Assembly: GCF_002953715.1 (NCBI RefSeq)
Contig: NZ_CP025012.1
Location: 1,240,001-1,304,000 of the forward strand
Direction of reading: 5' to 3'
Source of the DNA: Rhizobium leguminosarum
Lineage (GTDB): Bacteria > Pseudomonadota > Alphaproteobacteria > Rhizobiales > Rhizobiaceae
Length of the DNA stretch: 64,000 nt
Shown in pieces: positions 36,854-46,469 of the stretch. Within the stretch, counting starts at the first letter, position 1; each line of letters begins with the position of its first letter. The notes under the pieces are model-generated. The model had not been told where the DNA came from. It made no database searches and saw nothing but the letters and a program-made list of their open reading frames with translations. Made by a program: the position numbers and the translations under genes.

Positions 36854-37199
36854 GATGGTATCCTTTCATCTGCTTTGACGGTCGACTGTCGTTGCAGGGG
36901 ATCGTCTTCGTCACGACATGGAATTGGCGCTCTCCGTTCCGCGATTCAATGGGTTAAGCCACTGAAAATATGTTAAGAATTGTTCATGAAAACTGCCTTC
37001 GAATTGCCGCTTTCGAGGCATCGCGGAAAGTCGGTTTTGGAGGCCTGCCCAGCTGTGCATCTGTGGTGCTGCTATCCCCTTGCAGATATTTCCTCTTTCG
37101 TATTGCGGCATCGGGCGAAATTGCTTGCCATTCGGACGAAGGCATGTTTTGACCGCGGGCTGCCGAGTGGGAAAATGTCCCGCCAACCGAAGGTGAACC
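36854..37199. other. 346-base divergent promoter region before ribH
   Basis: It contains the leaders of the small secreted gene (minus) and ribH (plus). I looked for an FMN riboswitch and did not find the conserved GGGGCAGGGTG-type core. GAAGGTG just before 37200 is the ribH ribosome-binding site. No gene or strong repeat is seen. Confidence 0.4.
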
Positions 37200-37655
37200 A
37201 TGCCGAGAGAGACCGCTCCCCATATTTTGATCGTTGAGGCCCGCTTCTACGACGACATGGCCGACGCCCTGCTCGAAGGCGCGACCTTTGCATTGACAGA
37301 GGCCGGCGCCACCTTCGAGGTCGTCACCGTTCCCGGCGCACTGGAAATTCCAGCGGCGATTGCCATGTCGCTCGATGGAGACGACAATGGCGGAACGCAT
37401 TATGACGGCTATGTCGCCCTCGGCATGGTCATTCGCGGCGAGACCTATCACTTCGATATCGTGTCGAATGAATCCTCGCGCGCCTTGATGGATCTCGCGG
37501 TCAGCGAGTCCCTTGCCATCGGCAACGGCATCCTGACCGTCGAAAACGACGAACAGGCATGGGCGCGCGCGCGCCGCTCGGATAAGGACAAGGGCGGATT
37601 TGCCGCTCGTGCAGCTCTGACCATGATCGAGCTGAAGCAGAAACTGGGTGCATAA
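37200..37655 (+). CDS. ribH: 6,7-dimethyl-8-ribityllumazine synthase
   Basis: A 151-residue lumazine synthase, the penultimate step of riboflavin synthesis. The family signatures are [35 protein letters not shown], the glycine-rich [20 protein letters not shown] (with the catalytic histidine) and [16 protein letters not shown]. It is probably the RibH1 type, which in Brucella and other Rhizobiales lies beside nusB. Here it is cut off from ribD-ribE by the polysaccharide block. nusB follows after three bases. Confidence 0.95.
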   Translation: MPRETAPHILIVEARFYDDMADALLEGATFALTEAGATFEVVTVPGALEIPAAIAMSLDGDDNGGTHYDGYVALGMVIRGETYHFDIVSNESSRALMDLAVSESLAIGNGILTVENDEQAWARARRSDKDKGGFAARAALTMIELKQKLGA

Positions 37656-37658
37656 CGA

Positions 37659-38141
37659 ATGAACGACGACAAGACGGAACGGCCGGTCAAGACTGCAAAC
37701 CAGCGGGGCGCTGCCCGTCTTGCTGCCGTTCAGGCACTTTATCAGATGGATGTCGGCGGCACCGGTGTTCTGGAAATCGTCGCCGAATACGAGGCGCACC
37801 GTCTTGGCCAGGAACTCGACGGCGCGACCTATCTGAAGGCCGATGCCGCCTGGTTCCGTTCCATCGTCTCCGGCGTCGTGCGCGATCAGGTCCGCCTCGA
37901 TCCGCTGATTGCCGCAGCCCTGCAGGATGATTGGGCCTTGTCGCGCCTCGACAGCACCGTGCGCGCCATCCTGCGCGCCGGCGTCTTCGAGATCACCGAT
38001 CGCAAGGACGTTCCGGTGGCGGTCATCGTCACCGAATATGTTGAGATCGCCCAGGCCTTCTTCGATGACGACGAGCCGAAGCTCGTCAACGCCGTGCTCG
38101 ACCGCATCGCAAAGCAGGTCCGCGGCGAAGCGAAGAAATAA
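37659..38141 (+). CDS. nusB: Transcription antitermination factor NusB
   Basis: A 160-residue NusB, which with S10 binds boxA RNA to allow processive rRNA transcription. The helical fold begins with [20 protein letters not shown] and ends in [20 protein letters not shown]. It is three bases downstream of ribH, the standard pairing, and the pair is probably one transcript. No terminator is evident before hppA. Confidence 0.95.
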   Translation: MNDDKTERPVKTANQRGAARLAAVQALYQMDVGGTGVLEIVAEYEAHRLGQELDGATYLKADAAWFRSIVSGVVRDQVRLDPLIAAALQDDWALSRLDSTVRAILRAGVFEITDRKDVPVAVIVTEYVEIAQAFFDDDEPKLVNAVLDRIAKQVRGEAKK

Positions 38142-38339
38142 GTCTTTAGCCGCCAAATAATCCCCCCGCTTCTTTCTTCGCACTGCAATGGTTTTCGCCC
38201 GTTGCGGTCTTGACGCCACGTGATCGACCACGCAATCTCCGCAACGCTTAGCTGTGGCATTTCTGTGGAGAGGAAGGCGATTCGGCGGCGTATCTGCCGG
38301 AGAAGGAGTGATCTCCGGCCTTTGGGAGGAAAGAGCGAA

Positions 38340-40478
38340 ATGACGATTCTTTTATGCGTAATCGCATGCGGTCTGCTCTCGGTGGTTTATGCCGCCTGGG
38401 CAACCCGGTCGGTGCTTGCCGCCGATCAGGGCAATAGCCGCATGCAGGAGATCGCGGGCTATATCCGCGAAGGCGCTCAAGCCTATCTGACGCGCCAGTA
38501 CAAAACCATTGCCATCGTCGGCGTTGTTGTTTTCATTTTAGCCTGGCTGCTTCTTTCCGCCGAGGCCGCGATCGGCTTCCTGATCGGCGCCGTGCTTTCC
38601 GGTGCTGCCGGTTTCATCGGCATGCACGTCTCCGTCCGCGCCAATGTGCGCACCGCCCAGGCCGCTTCCGTCAGCCTTTCCGCCGGCCTCGACATCGCCT
38701 TCAAGTCGGGTGCGATCACCGGCATGCTGGTGGCTGGCCTGGCGCTGCTCGGCGTCTCCATCTACTATACGGTCTTGACCGTCGGGCTCGGCCATGAGAG
38801 CGGCTCGCGCGAAGTCATCGATGCGCTGGTGGCGCTCGGCTTCGGCGCTTCGCTGATCTCGATCTTCGCCCGTCTGGGCGGCGGCATCTTCACCAAGGGT
38901 GCCGATGTCGGCGGCGATCTCGTGGGCAAGGTGGAAGCCGGCATTCCCGAAGACGATCCGCGCAACCCGGCAACAATCGCCGATAACGTCGGCGACAATG
39001 TCGGCGACTGCGCCGGCATGGCCGCCGACCTTTTCGAGACCTATGCGGTCTCTGTCGTCGCCACCATGGTTCTTGCCGCGATCTTCTTTGCCGGCGCGCC
39101 GATCCTCCAGTCTGCGATGGTCTATCCGCTGGCGATCTGCGGTGCCTGCATCATCACCTCGATCATCGGCACCTTCTTCGTCAAGCTCGGCTCGAATGGC
39201 TCGATCATGGGGGCTCTCTACAAAGGCCTCATCGTTACCGGCCTGCTGTCGATCGTCGGCCTTGGTGCTGCCACCTCGCTCACCATTGGCTGGGGATCGA
39301 TCGGCTCCGTCGGAGGCGCCGATATTTCGGGCGCGCACCTCTTCTTCTGCGGTATCGTCGGCCTCGTCGTCACTGCGCTGATCGTGGTGATCACCGAATA
39401 TTATACCGGCACGGGCAAGCGTCCGGTTGTCTCGATCGCCCAGGCCTCGGTCACCGGTCACGGCACCAACGTCATCCAGGGCCTGGCCGTCTCACTGGAA
39501 TCGACGGCACTGCCGGCGATCGTCATCGTTGGCGGCATTCTCGCCACCTACCAGCTCGGCGGCCTGTTCGGCACCGGCATTGCGGTCACGGCGATGCTCG
39601 GCATCGCCGGAATGATCGTCGCACTCGACGCGTTCGGACCGGTGACGGACAATGCCGGCGGCATCGCCGAAATGGCGCACCTGCCGCCGGAGGTGCGCAA
39701 ATCCACCGATGCGCTCGATGCCGTCGGCAATACGACCAAGGCCGTCACCAAGGGTTATGCCATCGGCTCCGCCGGTCTCGGCGCCCTGGTTCTCTTCGCA
39801 GCCTACTCCTACGACCTCAAATATTTTGCGGCGAATGGCGATAAGTTCCCTTATTTCGCCGGCATCGGCGAAATCTCCTTTGATCTTTCCAACCCTTACG
39901 TGGTGGCGGGATTGATCTTCGGAGGTCTCATTCCCTACCTCTTCGGTGGCATCGCGATGACCGCCGTCGGCCGTGCCGCCGGCGCGATCGTCGAGGAAGT
40001 GCGCCGTCAGTTCAAGGAAAAGCCCGGCATCATGCAGGGCACGGAAAAGCCGGATTACGGCAGGGCGGTCGACCTTCTGACCAAGGCCGCTATCCGCGAG
40101 ATGATCGTGCCGTCGCTGCTGCCGGTGCTGGCGCCTATCGTCGTTTATTTCGGCGTGCTTCTCATCTCCGGTTCCAAGGCCTCCGCCTTTGCCGCCCTCG
40201 GCGCATCGCTGCTCGGCGTCATCATCAACGGCCTCTTCGTCGCCATCTCGATGACATCAGGCGGCGGCGCCTGGGACAATGCCAAGAAGAGCTTCGAAGA
40301 CGGTTTCGTCGATAAGGACGGCGTCCGTCATATGAAGGGTTCGGATGCGCACAAGGCCTCCGTCACCGGCGATACCGTCGGCGATCCTTACAAGGATACC
40401 GCCGGCCCTGCCGTCAACCCGGCGATCAAGATCACCAACATCGTCGCGCTGCTGCTGCTCGCCGTTCTCGCCGGATAA
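38340..40478 (+). CDS. hppA: Membrane proton-translocating pyrophosphatase, K+-independent type
   Basis: A 712-residue inner-membrane pyrophosphatase with about 16 helices that pumps protons using PPi. The pyrophosphate site is seen in [20 protein letters not shown] and [20 protein letters not shown], and on the C-terminal side in [17 protein letters not shown]. The ion-type determinant reads [15 protein letters not shown], with K467 and T470; lysine there marks the potassium-independent, H+-pumping class (known from mutational work on the family). The ATG at 38340 after GGAGGAAAGAGCGAA is used; the upstream in-frame extension is unlikely. Confidence 0.96.
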   Translation: MTILLCVIACGLLSVVYAAWATRSVLAADQGNSRMQEIAGYIREGAQAYLTRQYKTIAIVGVVVFILAWLLLSAEAAIGFLIGAVLSGAAGFIGMHVSVRANVRTAQAASVSLSAGLDIAFKSGAITGMLVAGLALLGVSIYYTVLTVGLGHESGSREVIDALVALGFGASLISIFARLGGGIFTKGADVGGDLVGKVEAGIPEDDPRNPATIADNVGDNVGDCAGMAADLFETYAVSVVATMVLAAIFFAGAPILQSAMVYPLAICGACIITSIIGTFFVKLGSNGSIMGALYKGLIVTGLLSIVGLGAATSLTIGWGSIGSVGGADISGAHLFFCGIVGLVVTALIVVITEYYTGTGKRPVVSIAQASVTGHGTNVIQGLAVSLESTALPAIVIVGGILATYQLGGLFGTGIAVTAMLGIAGMIVALDAFGPVTDNAGGIAEMAHLPPEVRKSTDALDAVGNTTKAVTKGYAIGSAGLGALVLFAAYSYDLKYFAANGDKFPYFAGIGEISFDLSNPYVVAGLIFGGLIPYLFGGIAMTAVGRAAGAIVEEVRRQFKEKPGIMQGTEKPDYGRAVDLLTKAAIREMIVPSLLPVLAPIVVYFGVLLISGSKASAFAALGASLLGVIINGLFVAISMTSGGGAWDNAKKSFEDGFVDKDGVRHMKGSDAHKASVTGDTVGDPYKDTAGPAVNPAIKITNIVALLLLAVLAG

Positions 40479-40524
40479 ACAACGGCGCCGGCTTGGCACA
40501 CTTCAAGCTGGCGCCGCGACCATT

Positions 40525-40556
40525 AAAAAACCCGCCGGAGCGATCCGGCGGGTTTT
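40525..40556. terminator. Bidirectional terminator between hppA and bamE
   Basis: Perfect arms CCCGCCGG (40531-40538) and CCGGCGGG (40545-40552), six A before and TTTT after. It serves both convergent genes. Confidence 0.9.
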
Positions 40557-40574
40557 CGTATCAGGCGTGTCCGA

Positions 40575-41108
40575 TCAGCGCAGGCTGCTTGGGTTCTGCG
40601 GCGTGCCGCCGGCCCCACCGCCGAACAGGCTGCGGGCAGCACTGGCGGCGCTGCCGCCGGAAAGCATCTGTTGCAGGAAGGTGAGTTCCTTGCCGCCGGT
40701 CGGCGTGACGCGTCCGATCGTGTCGAACACCTTGCCGTCCTGCAGCGCATAGTTGGCGCGGCGGCTGACGACGCCGTCCTTGTCGAAATAGATCGCCAGA
40801 ACGCTCTGATCGACGACCTTCAGCTTCTGGAAGGCGACCGCACGCGTGCGCCGCTGCGAGATGTAATAGAAGACTTCGCCGTCGAAGGTCGCCGTCGTCG
40901 ACGGGGTGCCGAGCGAAAGCAGCACCTGCTCGCGGCTGGAGCCTTCCGGAACGAGGTTCAGCGACTGCTGGTCGGCGACGTAGCCGCCGTTGAGCACGGT
41001 GCTGGTCTGGCAACCGGAAAGAGCGGTGGTGGAGGCGATTATGAAGGCAATGGCCGCGCTGCTGAAGAATTTCACGTCAGACTTGAAATACCGTTTATTC
41101 AACGACAT
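40575..41108 (-). CDS. bamE: Outer membrane assembly lipoprotein BamE (SmpA/OmlA)
   Basis: A 177-residue lipoprotein, a subunit of the BAM complex that inserts outer-membrane beta-barrels. The lipobox LSGC places the lipidated cysteine at residue 33. The SmpA/OmlA domain follows (SREQVLLSLGTPSTTATFDG, then EVFYYISQRR). The Gly/Ser-rich tail (GGSAASAARSLFGGGAGG) is long for BamE but common in rhizobia. It is divergent from the chaperone gene at 41353. Confidence 0.9.
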   Translation of the reverse strand: MSLNKRYFKSDVKFFSSAAIAFIIASTTALSGCQTSTVLNGGYVADQQSLNLVPEGSSREQVLLSLGTPSTTATFDGEVFYYISQRRTRAVAFQKLKVVDQSVLAIYFDKDGVVSRRANYALQDGKVFDTIGRVTPTGGKELTFLQQMLSGGSAASAARSLFGGGAGGTPQNPSSLR

Positions 41109-41352
41109 CTACTCCCTTGAGTGTCGATAGCAGCCATTTGGGGCCTTGCACGCTTTCCTCCTGCAAAACCATTGTGGCCATTCCGGGTCGAATTTCCCGA
41201 ATTCGCTTCGCTGACGCATCGAAGGCGTCGTCCCGAAACAGGCCATGATCGGCATTGCAATTCGCGCCTGCTTCGGTAAACCAGCTTTCGAAATCATGCA
41301 ACAAGGCCAGACGCCAGCCGGCATGAAGAATGAGGCATTTCCGGAAAAAACA

Positions 41353-41901
41353 ATGATCTTCGGGCTCTTCCGCAAGAAAAACAACAATCAGGCGATCGTC
41401 GACAGGCAATATGCGGCCCTGACGGCGGCCGCGCGCATGCCGGAGATCTATGAGCGGCTCAATGTGCCGGATACGGTCATGGGCCGTTTCGAGATGCTGT
41501 CGGTTGCCATGATTCTGTTTTTTCGCCGCACACGTGCTTCCGCCACCAGTGGCCAGGAGATCGCCCAGGAGATCGTCGACGCTTTCTTCCAGGATATCGA
41601 CTATTCGATCCGCGAGCTCGGCATCGGCGACAACAGCGTACCGAAGCGCATGAAGAAGCTCGCCGGCATGTTTTACGGCCGGCTTGAAGCCTATTCGAAG
41701 GCGATGGACACAGGCGATGCCGAAGCGCTCGCTGCCGCTCTTCAGCGCAATATCTACCCCGAAACCTCGGCGCCTGCCGATATGACCGGCCTCGCCGGAT
41801 GGATGATGGCCGCAGAATCGCATCTGTCCGCCGTCCCCGAAGAGGTGATCACCACCGGTTCGGTAACGCTCCCGCCGGTCGCCTGCCCACCGGTCGCTTG
41901 A
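41353..41901 (+). CDS. Ubiquinol-cytochrome c chaperone family protein (Cbp3-like)
   Basis: A 182-residue protein related to the Cbp3/UQCC1 chaperones that help assemble cytochrome b into complex III. The core pattern RQYAALTAAARMPEIYERLN, then RFEMLSVAMILFFRRT, the acidic ISQEI-like helix (QEIAQEIVDAFFQDID) and DNSVPKRMKKLAGMFYGRLE are family hallmarks. I use the ATG at 41353 (MIFGLFRKKNNN); 41323 is possible. It is followed 11 bases later by the DUF177 gene, a conserved neighbour in alphaproteobacteria. Confidence 0.88.
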   Translation: MIFGLFRKKNNNQAIVDRQYAALTAAARMPEIYERLNVPDTVMGRFEMLSVAMILFFRRTRASATSGQEIAQEIVDAFFQDIDYSIRELGIGDNSVPKRMKKLAGMFYGRLEAYSKAMDTGDAEALAAALQRNIYPETSAPADMTGLAGWMMAAESHLSAVPEEVITTGSVTLPPVACPPVA

Positions 41902-41912
41902 AGGAGGAAACG

Positions 41913-42467
41913 ATGAAGAACGCTCGGGACGATGTTCCCTTCTCCTATCAAGTCAAGGTCGGCCACATCTCGGCCAACCCCGTCGAGGTCCATGTCGAGG
42001 CCGACACCAGCGAACTGAAGGCGCTTGCCGAGACCTGGAACGTCGTCTCCGTCGACGATCTCAGCGCCGATCTGCAGATTGCCCGCTGGAAGCGCGACGG
42101 CGTGCGCATCAAGGGCCGCGTGCAGGCGAAAATCGTGCAGTCCTGCGTCGTGACGCTGGAACCGGTCGAATCCGCCATCGACGAGAGCTTCGAGCAGATC
42201 TTCGTGCCGGAGGGTTCCAAGCTTGCCCGCCAGGCCGGCAATGACGCCGGCGAGATGCTGCTCGATCCCGACGGTCCTGATCTGCCTGAGACCTTTGTCG
42301 GCGATACGATCGACGCCGGCGAGGTGGTTGCCGAATTCGCCGCTCTCGCGATCGATCCCTATCCGCGCAAGGAGGGCATTGAGTTCGACGGCCATATCGA
42401 GGATAGCGGCGAGGACGACAAAAAGCCCTCGGCTTTCGCAGCCCTCAAGGACTGGAAAAAGGACTGA
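41913..42467 (+). CDS. DUF177 (YceD-like) protein
   Basis: A 184-residue DUF177/YceD protein. The body shows [20 protein letters not shown], the cysteine-containing [20 protein letters not shown], and an acidic C-terminal part. In many bacteria this family precedes rpmF-plsX and affects 23S rRNA processing or ribosome assembly; here rpmF is not present between it and plsX. A strong AAGGAGG lies before the ATG at 41913. It is probably in one operon with the Cbp3-like gene and plsX. Confidence 0.9.
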   Translation: MKNARDDVPFSYQVKVGHISANPVEVHVEADTSELKALAETWNVVSVDDLSADLQIARWKRDGVRIKGRVQAKIVQSCVVTLEPVESAIDESFEQIFVPEGSKLARQAGNDAGEMLLDPDGPDLPETFVGDTIDAGEVVAEFAALAIDPYPRKEGIEFDGHIEDSGEDDKKPSAFAALKDWKKD

Positions 42468-42565
42468 AGCTCCTCTGGCATTTGACACAATTCAGTTGTA
42501 AGCGACGCCAAAACCGGTATTTTGGCCGAAATTTCGCCCTCGGCGAAAAGAAGGATCAGGGACGC

Positions 42566-43612
42566 GTGATCAGAATATCTCTCGACCTCATGGGTGGCGA
42601 CTTTGGTCCCCAAGTTGTCATCCCCGGCGCCGCCAAGGCGTTGGATCGGCATCCGGATATTTCCTTCGTTCTCTATGGTCTCAAGGAACAGTGCGATCCG
42701 GTTCTCGCCAAGTTTCCGAAACTCAAGGAAAAATCGCTCTTTCACGATTGCGAGCTTGCCGTCGCCATGGATGAGAAGCCGAGCCAGGCGCTGCGCCGAG
42801 GCCGCTATATCTCCACCATGTGGCGCTCGATCGAGGCGGTGAAGACGGGTGACGCCGATGTCGCGGTCTCGGCCGGCAACACCGGCGCACTGATGGCGAT
42901 GGCGAAATTCTGTCTGCGCACCATGGCCAATATCGAGCGTCCGGCGATCGCCGCGATCTGGCCGACGCTGAAGGGTGAGAGCATCGTGCTCGATGTTGGC
43001 GCGACGATCGGCGCCGACGCGCAGCAGTTGATGGATTTCGCCCTGATGGGCGGCGCCATGGCGCGCGCGCTTTTCGAGGTCGAACGTCCGACGGTCGGAC
43101 TTCTGAATGTCGGCGTCGAGGAGATGAAGGGCCAGGAAGAGGTCAAGGAAGCCGGCCGGCTGTTGCGCGAGGCGAACATCGATTCGCTCGAATATTCCGG
43201 CTTCGTCGAGGGCAACGACCTTGGCAAGGGCACGGTCGACGTCGTCGTCACCGAAGGATTTTCCGGCAATATCGCCCTGAAGACCGCCGAAGGCACCGCC
43301 AAGCAGATCGGCGAATATCTGCGTGCCGCCATGTCGCGCACGCTGCTGGCCCGCATCGGCTACCTGTTCGCCAAAAGCGCCTTCGACATGCTTCGCGAGA
43401 AGCTCGATCCGAGCAAGGTCAATGGCGGCGTGTTTCTCGGCCTGAACGGCATCGTCATCAAGAGCCATGGCGGGGCGAACGCCGAAGGCATCGCCGCCGC
43501 CATCGAAGTCGGCTACGACATGGCCAAGAACGGCCTCAATCAGAAAATAGAAAACGATCTTAAGAAATATCATGCCAAGCGGCTGCCCCCGATGGGCCCG
43601 GAAGCGGCATGA
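42566..43612 (+). CDS. plsX: Phosphate acyltransferase PlsX
   Basis: A 348-residue enzyme making acyl-phosphate from acyl-ACP, feeding PlsY for phosphatidic acid synthesis. The N-terminus [20 protein letters not shown] and the internal [15 protein letters not shown] and [19 protein letters not shown] are diagnostic. The start is GTG 42566, before which AAGGATCAGG provides a binding site; the frame is open further up without homology. Its stop overlaps by four bases the earliest fabH start (43609). It is cytoplasmic, associated with the inner membrane. Confidence 0.95.
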   Translation: MIRISLDLMGGDFGPQVVIPGAAKALDRHPDISFVLYGLKEQCDPVLAKFPKLKEKSLFHDCELAVAMDEKPSQALRRGRYISTMWRSIEAVKTGDADVAVSAGNTGALMAMAKFCLRTMANIERPAIAAIWPTLKGESIVLDVGATIGADAQQLMDFALMGGAMARALFEVERPTVGLLNVGVEEMKGQEEVKEAGRLLREANIDSLEYSGFVEGNDLGKGTVDVVVTEGFSGNIALKTAEGTAKQIGEYLRAAMSRTLLARIGYLFAKSAFDMLREKLDPSKVNGGVFLGLNGIVIKSHGGANAEGIAAAIEVGYDMAKNGLNQKIENDLKKYHAKRLPPMGPEAA

Positions 43613-43632
43613 GCGATGGGGTTCAATCAAAG

Positions 43633-44604
43633 ATGATCCGTTCAGTGGTTCGCGGGTTCGGAGCCGCGCTTCCGAAGCGCGTGATGACCAATCGTGACAT
43701 GGAGGCCATCGTCGACACATCGGACGAATGGATCGTCCAGCGCACCGGCATCCGCCAGCGTTATGTCGCCGGTGATGACGAAACGACGGCGTCGCTCGGC
43801 GAGGCCGCCGCACGCGCAGCCCTTGCCAATGGCGGCCTGACGCCTGCCGATATCGATCTCGTCATCTGCGCCACCTCGACGCCGGACAACACGTTTCCGG
43901 CAACGTCGGTCAACATCCAGAACCGCCTCGGCATGAGCCATGGCTTCGCCTTCGACGTCCAGGCCGTCTGCAGCGGTTTCGTTTATGCGGTTACCACAGC
44001 GGATGCCTATATCCGCGGCGGGCTTGCCAAGCGCGTTCTCGTCATCGGCGCCGAAACTTTTTCGCGCATTCTCGACTGGAACGACCGCACCACCTGCGTG
44101 CTTTTCGGCGACGGCGCGGGCGCGATCATACTCGAAGCGACTGAAGGCGAGGGCACCGTTGCCGATCGCGGCGTGCTGACCGCACACCTGCGTTCCGACG
44201 GCTCGCACAAGGAAAAGCTCTATGTCGATGGCGGACCGTCGACGACGGGCACTGTCGGCAAGCTGCGCATGGAAGGCCGCGAAGTCTTCAAATATGCCGT
44301 CGGCATGATCACCGACGTCATCCAGGCGGCATTCGATTCGACCGGCACCACCGCCGATGACCTCGACTGGCTGGTGCCGCATCAGGCCAATCGCCGCATC
44401 ATCGACGGTTCGGCGAAGAAGCTGAACATCGATGCCGCGAAGGTGGTCATCACCGTCGACCTGCACGGCAATACGTCGGCCGCCTCGATCCCGTTGGCAC
44501 TTGCGACCGCTGCCGGCGACGGCCGCATCAAGAAGGGCGACCTGGTGATGCTCGAAGCGATGGGCGGCGGCTTTACCTGGGGTGCGGTTCTGCTGCGCTG
44601 GTAG
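43633..44604 (+). CDS. fabH: Beta-ketoacyl-ACP synthase III
   Basis: A 323-residue FabH starting fatty-acid chains from acetyl-CoA and malonyl-ACP. The catalytic triad is present: Cys in [14 protein letters not shown], His in [12 protein letters not shown], Asn in [15 protein letters not shown] place the start at 43633 ([16 protein letters not shown]); an ATG eight codons upstream (43609) that overlaps plsX could also be used. Following plsX directly, it belongs to the lipid operon of this region. Confidence 0.96.
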   Translation: MIRSVVRGFGAALPKRVMTNRDMEAIVDTSDEWIVQRTGIRQRYVAGDDETTASLGEAAARAALANGGLTPADIDLVICATSTPDNTFPATSVNIQNRLGMSHGFAFDVQAVCSGFVYAVTTADAYIRGGLAKRVLVIGAETFSRILDWNDRTTCVLFGDGAGAIILEATEGEGTVADRGVLTAHLRSDGSHKEKLYVDGGPSTTGTVGKLRMEGREVFKYAVGMITDVIQAAFDSTGTTADDLDWLVPHQANRRIIDGSAKKLNIDAAKVVITVDLHGNTSAASIPLALATAAGDGRIKKGDLVMLEAMGGGFTWGAVLLRW

Positions 44605-44709
44605 GCACGAATCCTAAAAAACTGGCGGCGAACAAGAGCTTGACCGTAAGGCGCAAGACAAATACTCTTCGTGCGATTTCACAAAATATTTTGTATGGGC
44701 GGGGAAACC

Positions 44710-45048
44710 ATGACCGGAAAAACAGTGACGCGAGCAGACCTGGCGGAATCCGTTTTCCGAAAGGTTGGGCTGTCCCGGACCGAATCTGCCGAACTTGTGG
44801 AAACCGTCATCGACGAGATCTGCAACGCCATCGTGCGTGGTGAAACCGTCAAGCTTTCCTCCTTTGCCACCTTCCAGGTGCGCGACAAGAACGAGCGAAT
44901 CGGCCGCAATCCGAAGACCGGCGAGGAGGTTCCGATTTCCCCCCGCCGAGTCATGACCTTCAAGGCGTCGAACGTGCTGAAGACGCGCATCCTCAAGGCG
45001 CATGTCGCTCGCAAGATCAAGCTGAAGCCGCTGAATCCGGCTCCCTGA
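44710..45048 (+). CDS. ihfA: Integration host factor subunit alpha
   Basis: A 112-residue IHF-alpha, a DNA-bending HU-family protein that pairs with IhfB in recombination, replication and sigma-54 promoter activation. It begins [20 protein letters not shown] and carries the beta-arm region [20 protein letters not shown] with the intercalating proline. The start 44710 is preceded by GGGCGGGGAAACC. It stands about 100 bases after fabH and 150 before merR, a conserved order in Rhizobiales. Confidence 0.95.
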   Translation: MTGKTVTRADLAESVFRKVGLSRTESAELVETVIDEICNAIVRGETVKLSSFATFQVRDKNERIGRNPKTGEEVPISPRRVMTFKASNVLKTRILKAHVARKIKLKPLNPAP

Positions 45049-45198
45049 CATCGGCATCCCGTTTCGGAACGACGTTTTTTTCTCTCTCGCACTGTCCATC
45101 CTTGTGCGCAACGTCGAGACATGACTTGAATTGTCGGCGCCAAACCGTTGAAATATGATGAGTCGCCGTTGGATCGAGCCGCGAGGTCGCGTAGCAGT

Positions 45199-45738
45199 AT
45201 GACGTTGGACAAGAGCCCCGATGCCTTTCGCACCATCAGCGAAGTCGCAGACGATCTTGATCTGCCGCAGCATGTGCTGCGCTTCTGGGAGACGCGTTTT
45301 CCCCAGATAAAGCCGATGAAGCGCGGCGGTGGCCGTCGCTACTACCGGCCGGAGGATGTGGATCTCCTCAAGGGCATCCGGCATTTGCTCTATGATCACG
45401 GCTATACGATCAAGGGTGTGCAGAAGCTTCTGAAGACTAACGGCAACAAGTTCGTCATATCAGTCGGTCATGGCGACCTTGCCAGCGTCGAGGCGCTTGC
45501 GTCGGGCGTGCAGGACACGGGTGCCGGGGAACCGCGCGTCGGCATGGCCGACGAAGACCAGATTGTCGGCCGGGCCAAGCCGCCGATCACCCGCCGGTTC
45601 TTCAATTTCGTCGCTGGAGACGATGAGCAGGAAGTCTCGATCGGCAAGTCGAGCGTTGGCAAGGAAGACAGGGCACTGCTGCAGGAGGCGCTCTACGACC
45701 TCCTGGAATGCAAGCGTCTGCTCGATCAGGTGCGCTAG
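45199..45738 (+). CDS. MerR-family transcriptional regulator
   Basis: A 179-residue MerR-like protein with an N-terminal winged helix ([20 protein letters not shown], then [20 protein letters not shown]) and a short C-terminal coiled part ([20 protein letters not shown]). It has no cysteine cluster for metal binding, so the ligand is unknown. The ATG at 45199 is chosen; the upstream TTG-started extension has no homologous feel. Its position after ihfA is standard in alphaproteobacteria. The stop runs into a palindromic repeat. Confidence 0.9.
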   Translation: MTLDKSPDAFRTISEVADDLDLPQHVLRFWETRFPQIKPMKRGGGRRYYRPEDVDLLKGIRHLLYDHGYTIKGVQKLLKTNGNKFVISVGHGDLASVEALASGVQDTGAGEPRVGMADEDQIVGRAKPPITRRFFNFVAGDDEQEVSIGKSSVGKEDRALLQEALYDLLECKRLLDQVR

Positions 45739-45841
45739 CGCATCGGCCCGAAATCGGAATCGATTTTCGGAAAGCACGATTTGAGGATTGAAAGTGTTAC
45801 AGCGTCCTTTGCGCGTCTGAAAAGACGCGCGGCGCTGTAAC
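45737..45841. repeat. RIME-like repeat, family 1, reversed
   Basis: Starts at the merR stop. The inverted part around CCGAAATCGGAATCGATTTTCGG carries GAATC in its centre. Then comes TTGAGGATTGAAAGTG and the first-hairpin piece framed by TTACAGCG and CGCTGTAA. It separates merR from the receiver gene on the opposite strand. Confidence 0.8.
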
Positions 45842-45848
45842 AGGGAAC

Positions 45849-46196
45849 TCAGGCTTCGGTAAGCCGCTTCATCGCCTGTTCGAGTTCGCTAAGTTGGAAG
45901 GGTTTTTGCAGCACGGGCAACGTGCTTGGGCTGCTGCCATCGGGTGCAGTCCCGTATCCCGTCGCGTAGAGATAGGGTTTGCCACGTTCGTCGAGCAGCT
46001 TTGCGACCGGCAGCGAACTTTGCCCGGCAAGTGAGACGTCGAGTATGGCAGCGTCGAACTCCGTATCCCTGGCGGTTGCCAGCGCCCGTGCCAGATCAGG
46101 CGCGCTGGCGCAGACCCGGTAACCCAGATCGGCAAGCATGTCCTCGAGCAGCATGGCAATCAGCACGTCGTCTTCGACGATGAATATGTCTTTCAT
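45849..46196 (-). CDS. Stand-alone receiver-domain response regulator
   Basis: A 115-residue CheY-like receiver without an output domain. The acidic pair is in IFIVEDDVLIAMLLE, the phospho-acceptor aspartate in FDAAILDVSLAG, the threonine in LYATGYG, and the lysine in VLQKPFQLSELE. I start at 46196 (MKDIFIVEDD), which removes an 11-residue non-homologous extension. It faces the hybrid kinase gene across 273 bases containing a repeat, and could take part in the same phosphorelay, but that is position-based inference. Confidence 0.88.
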   Translation of the reverse strand: MKDIFIVEDDVLIAMLLEDMLADLGYRVCASAPDLARALATARDTEFDAAILDVSLAGQSSLPVAKLLDERGKPYLYATGYGTAPDGSSPSTLPVLQKPFQLSELEQAMKRLTEA

Positions 46197-46351
46197 GATC
46201 CCGTCCACCCATTTCCCCTTGCCGGGCATGGAGATTTATGTGGACTGCTTGCACGGCTCGTCAAGACGTCGTGCCCGGTACTGCAAGAAACAGCATATTG
46301 CCCGGTGAAAATTGATGTGCAAAAGCTGGGATGCCGTCTCCGCAACGGCGA

Positions 46352-46456
46352 CTGCATAATTCCTTAAATCGGAATCGATCTACGGGTAAAATTATGCAGC
46401 AATCCAAAGTGTTACAGCGTCCTTTGTGCGTCTGAAAAAAACGCGCGGCGCTGTAA
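46352..46456. repeat. RIME-like repeat, family 1, close to a start codon
   Basis: CTGCATAATTCCTTAAATCG, GGAATCGAT, then TAAAATTATGCAG, followed by TTACAGCGTCC...GGCGCTGTAA. It ends 13 bases before the hybrid kinase start codon, so it must lie in the leader or promoter of that gene. GAATC is again in the loop. Confidence 0.8.
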
Positions 46457-46469
46457 GAAGGGGTGTCGA

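Noticed and set aside
36854..37199. Possible FMN riboswitch before ribH
   Set aside because: The conserved core of the RFN element is not present.
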